From Apostichopus japonicus (taxonomy: Eukaryota; Echinodermata; Holothuroidea; Aspidochirotida; Stichopodidae), in contig NC_092574.1 of NCBI RefSeq assembly GCF_037975245.1, positions 8,715,713 to 8,779,712 of the forward strand: a DNA stretch of 64,000 nt, given 5' to 3'. Of the stretch, positions 1 through 11,520 are shown one piece after another. The translations under genes and the position numbers were made by a program. The notes under the pieces are model-generated. The model did not search any database and was not told the DNA's origin. It saw only the letters and a program-made list of their open reading frames with translations. Each line of letters begins with the position of its first letter. Position 1 is the stretch's first letter.

Positions 1-873
1 CCCCCCCCCCCCCCACCACCAATGATCCATTTCAGCACTATCCAACACCATTGACTGCACGTGTACATGTTAAGAGCTATATATATACAAGCCTATACTG
101 GTTGATTGATGTCGATTGAAAAATGAGAACAGTTTACGAGCAGATATATACATCAAGCGTTAAAAGCAAAGGCATGTTTATGGTTTGTGGATTTCAACCA
201 GACCATGTTCTTCAAGAAGATTCACCGTGCTGTGAAAATAAAACCTTTTAGACGCTTTCATGACATATATATTAAAAAAACAGAAGCAAAGTAAGGCAAA
301 CCTGGTCAGTTCTCCGTTCACTTCTCATTATATAAAGCGATAAAACAATGCAACCCGCAACCACGGTGCAAGAACACTTGAGGTTGACCTTCAAATCATT
401 CATTTTATTTGCTTTTAAACTTGTTTTTACAGCAAAAAAAGAAAAGAAAAAGGAGATGAAAATATAAAACAGATTCTGGGAGTAGTGAGTGATGGAAGTA
501 TAGCAACCATAGATTCAAATGGTTGATAAGTAAATTTTGACCCAAGATGTAGGTCACATTCGGTAGTTGCTTCATTTCAAGGAATCAGTGAAGATTCTAT
601 CTATTATAGCAGTGTATTAATTATCAGATTATTGGTTTCGCAGATCCCCCGTCTTACGTGCCAAAAAGAAAGAAAAAAACGAATTCAATAGAAAAAATTT
701 GAATTGGCATTTTGCAGATCAGATGTAAATCAGGTACTTTCATGAAAAAGCAACATGTATACTGTAAGCTTGTCAAATCTTGATTCATAATTTGATTTTC
801 AAGAAACATCAAACAAAATATGTCTGTTTTGAATATAATTTCAATTTTAACACTATTTGTGTCAAAATTTTGC

Positions 874-881
<8 letters not shown>
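1..881. other. Non-coding DNA, no gene seen
   Basis: The window opens with a run of 14 C. The rest is AT-rich with only short open frames. The peptide VYEQIYTSS near 133 superficially resembles the start of a Trm9-type methyltransferase, but it lacks the following conserved residues, so I do not call an exon. I see no RNA gene or clear transposon. Confidence 0.5.

Positions 882-909
<28 letters not shown>
882..909. repeat. (TA)n microsatellite
   Basis: Uninterrupted alternating TA of about 28 bases in AT-rich non-coding sequence. Similar short TA runs lie at 5,370-5,390 and 7,421-7,446. Confidence 0.95.
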
Positions 910-912
<3 letters not shown>

Positions 913-986
913 GAATTAAAGTGTGTAATTTAAAACAAGATTGCAAAATATCAGGAAAGCCGAGAGTAAGACAACAATATATGAGA

Positions 987-1312
987 GAGCTACCATTGAG
1001 AAGACATTCAAGTTACTCGTCCGGAAAGCTCAATGTGACTGTCATGTGATATTCTATAGAGTAAAGGTGTACAGTCAACAACCATAGAAGTATTTATACC
1101 TTAATACTTCCATGCATCAGTTGAGTAGAATATAAAGGTGCTGGCAGTGAACAATTCCTCTGCATTCTAAACCCTATAGCTACCATTGAGAAGACATGTA
1201 CATAGATAGCTTGTCGTCCGGAAGCCTTATGTGATTGTCATGTGATTGACTCGATTAACGTGCGCAGTCAATAGCCATGGAAGTATCACCCTAATACTTC
1301 CATGCATCAGTT
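987..1312. repeat. Diverged direct duplication, about 135 bp twice, 190 bp apart
   Basis: The block 987-1122 recurs at 1177-1312. Both copies start with GCTACCATTGAGAAGACAT, contain a CGTCCGGAA segment and a TGTCATGTGAT segment, and end with CTAATACTTCCATGCATCAG or a close variant. Many substitutions and small indels separate them, so the duplication is old. No coding potential is visible in either copy. Confidence 0.8.
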
Positions 1313-1322
1313 ATCCTGCTTT

Positions 1323-2780
1323 AGCATCATCTACCGAAAGTCATCAAGTCTGAGAGCAAACACTCTGCTAAAGTTCCTCTCATTCCTGACATGTTATTAG
1401 ACGAGGAAATCTGCAAGCTAGGGCTTTACAGTATATACAAACTTGGCCAAGTAGCTACATGCAGCCTATAGTATTTCAAAGCAGCTATCAGCTTACACAT
1501 GAACAGAAATATATAGTTTCTGATAGCAAATTTATGATTTGTAGGTGGTATCTACGGAGCTAATCATATCTTGTTTATGAGGTATATATATTTATGAATA
1601 TATACTGTATGTATATTCAGTATGTATTGAAGCAACTGGTGGGTGAATTAAAATCCTCCCAGGATAGTCTGGTCTGTTTGAAATCTTAATGAACCACCTC
1701 GGCAGATTTACACAATCCATCAATACTGTTTATGATCAGAGGGAACGTGATGTGTCTTGCGTCTCCAAGTTAGTATTGCATATATTCAAATTTATTGAAG
1801 GATTGATAGGTGGTCGCCGGGTAAAATCGGATGGCTTATTACTATGTGTCATTTTGTGTACATGTATTTGAACAATCTGAGATTTAATTTTGAACTCCCT
1901 GAGTTATCGTTTTGTATACATTTTGTAGCATTTTATGTGTGAAAATTTATTATTCAACTTTTTGATTCCTGCCAAAGTAGGAAGTAGGAATATACGTACA
2001 GTAATGGTTATTGCATGTGTATGCACTGTGCACTGTGTGTGGCGGTGTAGATCTGTCTTTGCTCGTAGGTGATATAAGTTGCTTGTAAACTCTCTAATTC
2101 AAATAGTATATGGTGGTTCAACTTCATATTTGGTATGTGGATGCAGCATAATTTGTAGAAGGATACTTCTGTTACCTGTGTCTGTAAAAGTCATATGGGG
2201 TCAACGGGAAAATGTTTTTTTTCCATGGCTCGAGAGAACTAAAATAATGTCTAGCACTCTGCAATCAATATTCTGATAAAGTGGCAAAATGTAATATTTG
2301 TCGACTTTCATTGCTGAAATTGTTACATGTACGGGAGAAACTAAAATTACAGTACCTTGCAATTTCAGACGAAATTACAATTTTGGTGTTAAGTATGCAA
2401 AGTCTAATACTGTATAGAAATCTTGTGTGCATTGTTGTACAGTACAATTAACCTACATTGTTTCTATTGAATACATAAAATGTTGCAAGGAATAACTATG
2501 TATATATTGAAGCCTATACCTATACTATGATGTTCTTCTCTTTGGCTAAAATGTCTAGACCCTTAAATTTGAATTGATCAACTTTTGAAGTACTTCGACT
2601 AATCATGAATTTAAGTTAAACCCCGGTATTGTCTACTTCCCCTGTTGGTTTCTTTCTTTCTTCTCTCCATCCCTTGTCTACTAATCCCCTTACATCTATC
2701 TCTTTGTGTTTACCATGCTCATTAACCTGTCTGTATTCTGTGCATGTTTTTGTCCCTTCTGTTACTGTACGTTACTTGTC
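1323..2780. other. Non-coding DNA, no gene seen
   Basis: Only short open frames of 60-65 codons occur here, without recognisable domains or good splice contexts. The stretch 2,640-2,780 is pyrimidine-rich and leads into the hammerhead-like motif at 2,790. Confidence 0.5.
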
Positions 2781-2789
2781 ATTTAGCCT

Positions 2790-2820
2790 TTGAAGAAGAT
2801 CCTGCTAGGATCGAAACGTC
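2790..2820 (+). other. Hammerhead-like or Penelope-tail motif, copy 1
   Basis: A 31-base motif begins TTGAAGA. It then has a perfect 5-bp stem GATCC/GGATC around a TGCTA loop, followed directly by GAAACGTC. The order CUGANGA, hairpin, GAAA, then GUC resembles the hammerhead ribozyme core. Here the first base is T rather than C, and one extra A precedes the stem. Known biology: hammerhead ribozymes occur in the terminal repeats of Penelope-like retroelements. That this copy is one, or self-cleaves, is my inference. A 27/31 match lies at 13,388. Confidence 0.4.
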
Positions 2821-3344
2821 AGGCCAATTTACTTTTACCCATTCTCTTAATTGTTTTGAGTAATTTAATAAGGCCGAAAGCCCTGTTCACATATAAAAAA
2901 TTAACAAATTGAACATTGCTTGAATCCAGTTTTGAAATGTTTCATAAAGCCGAAATGATAAACAGCTTTTGAGCACCTAACATACCGCCCTGATTGGAGT
3001 AATTAAATACAAACTGTGATCTCATGTTGCATGGTTAAGTTTATAGTAAAAGTAGAAGAAAATAAGTTCCTCTGCTCTCAGGTATTCTGAAGAATATTAT
3101 GAGAATTGTTGAAGAACATATACAAGTGTCTGGTTTGAGGTACAGACTAGATGGTAAAGTAATGACCCTGTTTCATACCATGTGAAGTGGCTCAAATCTC
3201 ATGATATGAGCCATACTTGCTGGCAGTCAACATGTGCACAAAGATACATGGAATACTTTAGTGTCACATATAGCTTTCTATAGCACTTTCTGAGGTGTTT
3301 TTCAGCTTGTTAAGTTACAAGAAAAAGAGAATAATTAAACTACT

Positions 3345-4730
3345 GGATAGTTGCTACACTGTACACCGAGCTAGGTTAGATGTATAAACTGCTAGCTGTA
3401 TATCTTCTCACTGTTCACCCAGCTAGGTTTGAAGTATACACTGCTACAGTAGCTATATATCTTTTCACTGTGCACTGAGCTAGGTTCAATGTATTAACTG
3501 CTAGCTGTGTATATCTTCTCACTGAACACCCAGCTAGGTTCGAAGTATACACTGCTACAGTAGCTATATATCTTCTCACTGTACACGCAGCTAGGTTCGA
3601 TGTATTAATTGCTAGCTGTATCTTCTCACTGTACACGCAGCTACAGTAGGTTCCATGTATACATTGCTAGCATACATCTTCTCACTGTACACGGAGCTAG
3701 GGTCGATATATACACTGCTAGAGATGTATATCTTCTCACTGTACACAGAGCTAGGGTCGATATACACTGCTAGCTGTATATCTTCTCACTGTACACCCAG
3801 CTAGGTTCGATGTATTAACTGCTAGCTGTGTATCTTCTCACTGAACACCCAGCTAGGTTAGATGTATTAACTGCTAGCTGTATATCTTCTCACTGTACAC
3901 CCAGCTAGGTTAGATGTATTAACTGCTAGCTGTGTATTCTTCTCACTGTACACCCAGCTAGGTTAGATGTATTAACTGCTAGCTGTATATCTTCTCACTG
4001 TACACCCAGCTAGGTTAGATGTATTAACTGCTAGCTGTATATCTTCTCACTGTACACCCAGCTAGGTTCGATGTATTAACTGCTAGCTGTGTATTCTTCT
4101 CACTGTACACCCAGCTAGGTTAGATGTATTAACTGCTAGCTGTATATCTTCTCACTGTACACCCAGCTAGGTTAGATGTATTAACTGCTAGCTGTATATC
4201 TTCTCACTGTACACCCAGCTAGGTTAGATGTATTAACTGCTAGCTGTGTATTCTTCTCACTGTACACCCAGCTAGGTTAGATGTATTAACTGCTAGCTGT
4301 ATATCTTCTCACTGTACACCCAGCTAGGTTAGATGTATTAACTGCTAGCTGTATATCTTCTCACTGTACACCCAGCTAGGTTAGATGTATTAACTGCTAG
4401 CTGTATATCTTCTCACTGTACACCCAGCTAGGTTAGATGTATTAACTGCTAGCTGTGTATCTTCTCACTGAACACCCAGCTAGGTTCGAAGTATACACTG
4501 CTAGCTGTATATCTTCTCACTGTACACCCAGCTAGGTTAGATGTATTAACTGCTAGCTGTATATCTTCTCACTGTACACCCAGCTAGGTTAGATGTATTA
4601 ACTGCTAGCTGTGTATCTTCTCACTGAACACCCAGCTAGGTTCGAAGTATACACTGCTAGCTGTATATCTTCTCACTGTACACCCAGCTAGGTTCAATGT
4701 ATTAACTGCTAGCTGTGTATTCTTCTCACT
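3345..4730. repeat. 52-bp minisatellite, about 27 tandem copies
   Basis: Head-to-tail copies of a 50-52 bp unit contain CTTCTCACTGTACACCCAGC and then a TAGGTTAGATG segment. Within each unit CAGCTAG and CTAGCTG form a short inverted pair. Spacing is 52 bp in the homogeneous middle (for example 3,961 to 4,013). The left end is more diverged, with some units carrying an extra CTACAGTAG. The open frames across it are by-products of the repeat. Confidence 0.95.
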
Positions 4731-6272
4731 ACCTATAGTTTGCCAATTATTTTACTGATACATGCAAGATAGAGTACCAATGATTCTCCCGCAGAGCACT
4801 TGACTGTACTTCTATTAGTATTAGCTAATGTAAACTTGTATTAGTATTATTAACTGTTTTAACTTGTTTAACTAGTTTGTAGATATGATAATACAATATT
4901 GTGATGCATAAATAGATGTATACATGTATTTATCTGCATGAGGTTTTGCAACTGTGCACAGTTGTTTGACAAATCAGGTAATTTTGACTAAAAAATTAGC
5001 AAAGAAAATTAGAAAAAGCTCTGTTTTCAAAGAAATGAGAAATAAGTTAGAAGTACCAGAGAAAAGTAATCCTTGTATGTTTTAGAAGGCGACCTACAAA
5101 GTACAGCTGATGACCTTTATGTTGCTAATTGGTTCAATTGAAAGTATGTTCAAGGTTGTATTTTTACAGCATTGTAAGTTTATCATCTTCTGTAGGACAA
5201 ACTTGATCAAACTAAGACATGTTTGCTATATATGTTTTTCCCACATGATATATGACAGTTTAGTGGAAGTTGTAATGGAATTCTCAAAAACCTATAGCTC
5301 TGCATTAACTGAGAAACTATTAACAATATAACTGTTCAATGGAAACCCTCATTCAGAGAATTTGATTCCTATATATATATATATATATATGCGTTGAATC
5401 TTAAAAGCACCATAAATTTATTCATTTTAAAGTATAACTAAGTCTTAATTGTAAATAATGTTTAGCTGTATAGTTGAAGAAGAATTCACCTTTATTCTTT
5501 TATTACCTGTCTCCTTCACATATGCACTCCAATCTCTACCTGGTCTATAACAAATGGTAACACATTTGGACTTTGCCCCAAAAAGTGACCCTATTCCTGT
5601 TCAGTGCCCTCTTGAACTCCTTTACAAGTCCACGTACCATTCCGCAAGCTTATGGCACCCTTTTGCCGGCTGGATTCTCAACCGTTCAAATAAGTACCTT
5701 CTAGAGTTCTATGTGAGGGTTTCTGATTTCGAAAGATAAGCCTTCATCTCTTCACCTACTATGAGTACTGAATAAGTATCCTTGAAGTTTTCTGGGTTTT
5801 TAATGAGTGGAGTGTTCTTTTATAGTCATATGTAGTTACGCCCACAACCTTTCTCTACAGTACTATGTCTGTCTGCGTGTGTGAGTGAGTGTATACGTAC
5901 CAGTTGCACGAAAGGGAAATTTGACACCAGTGGTGAAATAATGTATTGGCAAGAGTTGATCAGATTGTAGCTACTGTAATAAATTTTGGAGCCAGATAGG
6001 GAGTTTGCTCTGACATATTGCAACAAGTTTTCTCATTTTACAGCTCGGTAAACTAGGAAGCAACAGCAGTGCCGTTTATTGGACATGCTGTGTATAAATC
6101 GGAGTCTGTACTGATATTATAAGTATTTACAATCTGACTCAGTCACTTTGATTTGTACTCATAGTCATGTACTCATGGCGTTTTGAACAGTTGTATAGGA
6201 TAAATTACTTCATTCTTCTCTCACATGATGGCTCCTATACATGATACAATCTCCGACCTACTGTATATATTC
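4731..6272. other. Non-coding DNA, no gene seen
   Basis: AT-rich sequence with a TA microsatellite at 5,370-5,390. Open frames at 5,110-5,331 and 5,554-5,739 show no recognisable domain, no splice-site support and no repeat identity that I can see. Confidence 0.5.
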
Positions 6273-6455
6273 TAGCCTACAAACAGGTAACATTCTTGCA
6301 CTGCACCCCCCAATGACCCTCTCTAAGGTCATTGCCCTCTTCCTTCCAAATCTACCATTGATATTTACCCTAGCCTACAAGCAGGTTACATTCTTGCACT
6401 GCACCCCCCAATGACCCTCTCTAAGGTCATTGCCCTCTTCCAAATATACCATTTT
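6273..6455. repeat. Tandem duplication, 98-bp period, two copies
   Basis: Two adjacent near-identical copies begin TAGCCTACAA at 6,273 and 6,371. They share the phrase CATTCTTGCACTGCACCCCC and the inverted pair AATGACC/GGTCATT. The second copy is slightly shortened. This is a simple local duplication. Confidence 0.9.
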
Positions 6456-7344
6456 TTTTTGGACCGGCAAATTTCATCCATTTCAATGCCCTCGTCAGTT
6501 GGAGTTTTTGGTACCATAGGTCCCCTTGATCATCCAACATATCAAATGTTGGATGAGAATCCTCGAAAATTGCATGTGTTTTGAAGGTGTATTTTGAATA
6601 TTTCTTTAGGAACTATAGGGGATATTATTTACTCGTACAAGTGCTAAGTCAAGAACCTTTTACATTAATACTGAAACTCAGCCCAAAGGAAATTCTTGTT
6701 GTACTCAAAGGAAATTCATCTTGTATTCATGCTTTATTACTCATCTACTACAGCTCCCAAGTCTGGTTTAAATCACCACCAATGTTAATCTATCTCAAAG
6801 GGTGGCTCTGTGGAGTGTTGTTATTACCTTTATGCTGTCCAATTATATTCCGTTCAGCATCTCTTACAGTATAACAAGGTTTTATTGCGGCAGCAGCATT
6901 TGATGTCTCGACTCTATCTTCCATTGGTTTCAAGATTGCCGACTGAGTAAATTCTACTCGCTTTATATTGTCGGGTGGAATAAATTTGATGGCCTAATTT
7001 AATAACTTTGTCTGATCTGAAAAGTATATGAGCAAGATTTATTGAACAAATGTAGTTTAATCAGATATTATTTGATTCTCAGCTAGGATTGCTCTTTTCA
7101 TGTTCATAGTAAACCTTTTACAAGTAATTTGGTTTTAGTTGTTAATTTGAAATTTGATCTGACAGGCGGACATGTTAGTTCTGCTTGTAGATTGTCATCT
7201 GAGCAAATTTACTTGGAAATGATCCATTTATGGTACTAGGAGAATAGCAATTATGCAATTGAAACTTGTTGTTAGTAATTGTCTGAAGAGTGTTAAGTGT
7301 TAAGTTTGTTGGCTACTGTATAAACCCCCAAATAACCTGTCATA
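6456..7344. other. Non-coding DNA, no gene seen
   Basis: AT-rich sequence. A 97-codon open frame at 6,581-6,874 has no recognisable domain and no flanking splice signals that would make it convincing. Confidence 0.5.
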
Positions 7345-8130
7345 GAAGATGCATTGAATACATAAGATCTTTCAGTAACAAATTGAACTTAACTATGTAC
7401 ATTGTATACTGTAAACGTGGATATATATATATATATATATATATATTTGTACATACATGTATATGTATATCTATCTAGAGATATGACCGTTAGGCTTTAA
7501 TAAATGAAAGAATGTATCCTATAGAAAGTGCATGAACAAAAGAGCACACTTCCTACTCATATATGTCCTTCACATATACTGTATATATCCTTCACATATA
7601 AGAACGATTCCTATGGATATTTCCTAGAGAGGGTGTGGATAATTGGGTGCCAAACAGTTGCCCATGAAGGATATGTAAGACATAGTATCAGGCTGCAGAA
7701 TGATAAAGCTTGTAATTATGTTGATTACTGAAGTTTTAGCCTTTTGTTTTTCTGCCAAAGAGAAATACCAAGAGATGAAAAGAGTAAGAAAAAAATGGAT
7801 TAGACATCTTAAATTCGTGTTTGTACATTCTTGCTTTCATAATTTGGTAATAATTAGGTTAATTTTTTTAGTGTCAAGTTTTGTATTGCTGTTGTAGATC
7901 GAATAGAAACAACTGTCACATGTAGAATGCAATACATCTTTCAGCAGATAAACTTAATTCTGTACAGTAGAGATGAGAGAGGTACCCCATGATGGATGTG
8001 TTGTAAGACATGTCACTATTCCATTAAGCTTGAAGATCAAGTGAATATTCTATGGCTTTATTCAAGTTTCAGCATTTACTTTTTGTTTCTGCCACAGAAG
8101 AAGAATTAGTGATATGCGGAAAGAACATTG
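7345..8130. repeat. Old diverged duplications
   Basis: The segment near 7,660-7,775 resembles 7,985-8,100. Both carry CCATGA-GGAT, then TAAGACAT, an AAGCTTG segment, and end in a run TTTGTTT-TCTGCCA. Another faint pair links 7,345-7,400 with 7,925-7,970 (ATGCA-TACAT and CTTTCAG). Indels are frequent. No protein is visible in either copy. Confidence 0.5.
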
Positions 8131-8394
8131 TCATAAAAATAATAATCAGAAAGTGGAAGAGGTATAGGTTAGTAGAGCCCTCACTGTGCAATGACCTACA
8201 GTATTGGCCTCGTAGTCTTGACGATATATTTATCTCAGAATCATGGCTTTTTCTGGCTGTTACTTTCTACCCAATCTCTTGATGTCATAAAGAAAAGGAA
8301 GAAACCTTTGAACAAGGCATTGATAACTATAATACTGTCAGCTGAAATACAAAATTACGAGTGTTTGCAGGCATGACTTTCTCTTTAAGTTAGT

Positions 8395-8590
8395 TCTAGT
8401 GAGGGGTCGTGGCAGTGCATATCTATCGTCCGTAATCTCTACGGGAGAGAAAAGCATGTTTCTCAGAGATAATGGAGGAAGAACGAACCTGCCTCTCCTC
8501 GCTGCTAATGAGATCAGCAAACCTCGGGCAATTTCTCGGAAATCTCGTCACACATATGACGGGGACAGCGGCAGGCGGCGTTGTTGATTA
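8395..8590. other. GC-richer patch, nature unknown
   Basis: This 200-bp patch is richer in G+C and CpG than its surroundings and is open in one frame on each strand. It could be a non-coding first exon, a promoter patch or an unrecognised repeat. I found no conserved protein motif in either frame, so I do not call a gene. Confidence 0.3.
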
Positions 8591-9966
8591 ACTTGGTCTG
8601 AATAAAAATGAGGGTTGGGATTACAGGCAATTTCACTGAAAATACATTGGTGGACTGGAGGTACTTCTTGGCTTATTTTTGTAAAGGAAATGTATCGCCA
8701 TAAGGAATTAAGTCAGGATGAGAGAGTGTTTACAGCACGTAGCTGATATAGATGGATAAAATTTGCGGATCAAACTCAGTGAGTTTTATATATATGGATC
8801 TCACGGAATATGCCAAAATATTTTCCTCGGAGGGGATTGTAAATTGCTACGAAAGCTCAGAAATTACCACTTTTCTCAGCTGTTTTACGTTAGCCTACTA
8901 AATTAGCATAGCGCAATGGTTCAGTGTGGCAATAATAGCTACAATATTGAAATCTCATTTTGTATCAAATGTAAAAGATTTCTTTTGAAATTTCTTGCGA
9001 ATATTTTACTCCTGTTCAACGATGTCAGTAACATAACTTCAATAAAAACTCTATACACTGCACTAGAAAGAAGCACACTTGTCAACTTTTATTGTGGTTC
9101 TGATTATCTCAATCATGGCGACACTATATAACGAAAGAATCGAAATCCAATTTAATGGAAAATGGGTGAAATTTACATTTATCACGAGCCATACATATGA
9201 GTATTATTAGAGACAGAACATATCATGCCAGTGACATAAAGTTTCTTCTTATCAGTAATCAACAGTGTCTTCGGGCAACAGTTTCACTTTACTCTGTTCA
9301 TCCTTATAATGTGTTAACTTTTGTATGGAATGGTTCGGAAATTGGAACACGATCGAACTGAGCGGCGACCCAGAAGTGGGTCATAGGAGCCACAGAGCTA
9401 CAAAATGTTTACCATCTTTTGTAGGTGATAGGTTGATTGTTCAAGGTTTGACCGAGACAGGTCAGTCACTGGTAAATACCCCTACTTTTCTTTGTGGGAG
9501 GGGGAGGGGGAGGGAGAGGAGAATCTAACAACTTTAAGAATTGTCTCAGATTGTTACCTATTATACAGGTGAACTCAGTATTATGATATTATGTTGGTGT
9601 ACCATCAAATTTTGGAAGTGACCATACCAGCTTTCGGCTACAAATTTTGATACCTAGGACCTTCTCTCATGAGCCACGACCCAGACCCCCACCCCTCAGA
9701 ATGCATGGAAGTTATCTTGGGACAACAGACTTGATGTTACAAATTCAATTTAATCGATACCTCTTGGCAAGTCACAAAAAATGTAGATAAAATTCTGACA
9801 TCTTCAAAAGAATGTCATTGGCTGGCGCTGCATAGTTTTTGATGGTCTGTAGGTTTTCAATGGCCGTCCTCGACCAGAACATATTTTAGCCGCTAAATAT
9901 TCATATCAGAAATTTATGTTGGTCCTCATTATACAGTGGTTGAAGTTTAACAATTATAGTGGCACT
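8591..9966. other. Non-coding DNA, no gene seen
   Basis: Unremarkable AT-rich sequence with a purine-rich GGGAGG run near 9,495-9,520. I looked for the missing N-terminal exon of the downstream TRMT9B gene here and did not find it. Confidence 0.5.
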
Positions 9967-9970
9967 TTAA

Positions 9971-10345
9971 AGGGTGTGAAGACTCGCGCAAAAAAAAACT
10001 AGGTCTAATGCCGGTAGTTTGACCTAGTTTCGAATGAGGTGTAACAGAAGTGTTAAACACCACCATCTATCCCAGAAAATACACACACAGCTTGCTACCG
10101 TTGGTAATTAGACACTAGTGTACAGTCAGTACGTACAGCTGCGGTCAATACCCACAGCACAGTATACAAACGATACAGCTATGGACATCTCTGGTCCAGC
10201 TAAAGATAACAATTGTTATCTTAAGGTATCACGTTTCATTACTGTCTGCATTTTGTAGCGACACGAACAATACGTCACTCGCAAGCAACAGAAAGTTAAC
10301 TTTTTCAGATTGCCGCACACAGTTTGTGGCGAGTCTTCAATGCCT
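9971..10345. mobile_element. Kolobok/T2-like MITE, copy 1 (complete)
   Basis: A 375-bp non-autonomous element sits between two TTAA target duplications (9,967-9,970 and 10,346-10,349). The ends are inverted: AGGGTGTGAAGACTCGC on the left pairs with GCGAGTCTTCAATGCCT on the right. A TTAAAGG edge with a TTAA duplication is the signature of T2-type MITEs of the Kolobok superfamily; piggyBac also uses TTAA but usually begins CCC. No transposase is encoded. Related copies lie at 27,713 and 60,709. Confidence 0.85.
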
Positions 10346-10684
10346 TTAACATGAATGGACAGTGATCCCTTGATTTATGCAATAAATGCTGACAATTGTA
10401 TACAGCCTTGCTGTTGTTATTTGATATTGCATTTTATAGAGCTTACAGCTTTCAAAACTGTATTTAGTTGTGAATCGATGCAGCAAAAACAAATATTAGT
10501 TTTTCTTGTATTTGTATTTGCTCGGTGACATCTGTCTGTGTTTGAATCTGTATAGGAAGACAGGGAATTTGAAAATATACTTGTGAACGGATAACAAGTT
10601 TTGGATAGACAGCATTGAATGAATGGCATACATGTTGGTTATATATACGACATGACTGTGTGGTTTGTAGTATTTGTGTCATAC

Positions 10685-10709
10685 CAGGGAGTTCCATAAA
10701 CAATCCCTG
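10685..10709. mobile_element. Micro-palindrome element 1, hAT-like ends
   Basis: A 25-bp palindromic segment runs from CAGGGA to TCCCTG. The flanking 7-mers are GTCATAC on the left and CTCATAC on the right (6/7 match), as expected for an aged target site duplication. Read on the other strand it resembles the element at 15,540. It appears to be a pair of terminal inverted repeats with almost nothing between them. Confidence 0.5.
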
Positions 10710-11224
10710 CTCATACTACTACATGCCTCTAAATATATCTTTAATAGATAAGCTCAATTACCAAAAAACATTAGACGAGAAGGCTGTCGGATGGTGTAGC
10801 TACGAAAGCTAGATGGCAATTAAAAAAAATTATTGCAGAGCTTTTTGCCCTCTTTTACTGGACAAATTGGAACAGATCCTGATTAGCTAACCTACATTGG
10901 TAGCCAAGCAGAACTTAGTAAATATTAGCATTTTAGCTGTACCCTTTCCTTTATAATATCATCCTATTAATCTTGCTCTCTGTAGATCATCAAAGTTACA
11001 TGTTTTGCATTATGTTTCATCCATCAGAATTTTGTCCTTTTCATTTTGGGTGACATGTTTTTAGTTTTATTCTTAATTTTTCTTGACACCACTGTATTAT
11101 CTGGTTGAAATAATTAATATCCATTACAGACATATCTCTGATACATAAAACCAATTTAAGTTTAGAGCTTTCAATCAAATGAGTTAATATTAACGATGGC
11201 AGTATTTTTTCTTCATTACGATAG

Positions 11225-11520
11225 GATGTGGTAGTGGCAAATATCTGAATATCAACAAGGATATCCACATGATCGGTTCAGACTGTTGCTGCAGACTTGC
11301 GGATATATCCCGTGCTCGAGGTCACGAGGTCATGGTATGTGACAACCTGAGCCTACCCTACAGGGACAACTGTTTTGATGCTGTCATTTCCATTGCCGTC
11401 ATCCACCATTTTGCAACTGCGGAGAGAAGAATACAGGCTCTCCAAGAACTTGCGAGAATATGCCGTCCTGGTGGTCTGTTAATGATATATGTCTGGGCGA
11501 TGGAACAAAAACACAGAAAG
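11225..11520 (+). CDS. TRMT9B: TRMT9B exon with the SAM-methyltransferase core
   Basis: The acceptor ATAG ends at 11,224 and the donor AAG|GTGAGA begins at 11,521. The exon starts with the last two bases of the glycine codon of GCGSGKY and ends on a complete lysine codon. It therefore needs an upstream exon ending with one base of that codon and supplying the residues before the SAM loop. It encodes about 99 residues, nearly the whole second half of the Rossmann fold. Confidence 0.9.

Noticed and set aside
130..170. VYEQIYTSS as the missing TRMT9B N terminus
   Set aside because: Only the VYEQI part resembles the family; the expected following residues and a usable donor are absent.
3345..4730. 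CRISPR-like array of 52-bp repeats
   Set aside because: There are no unique spacers; repeats abut directly and the genome is animal. The same applies to the 37-bp array at 34,450-35,535.
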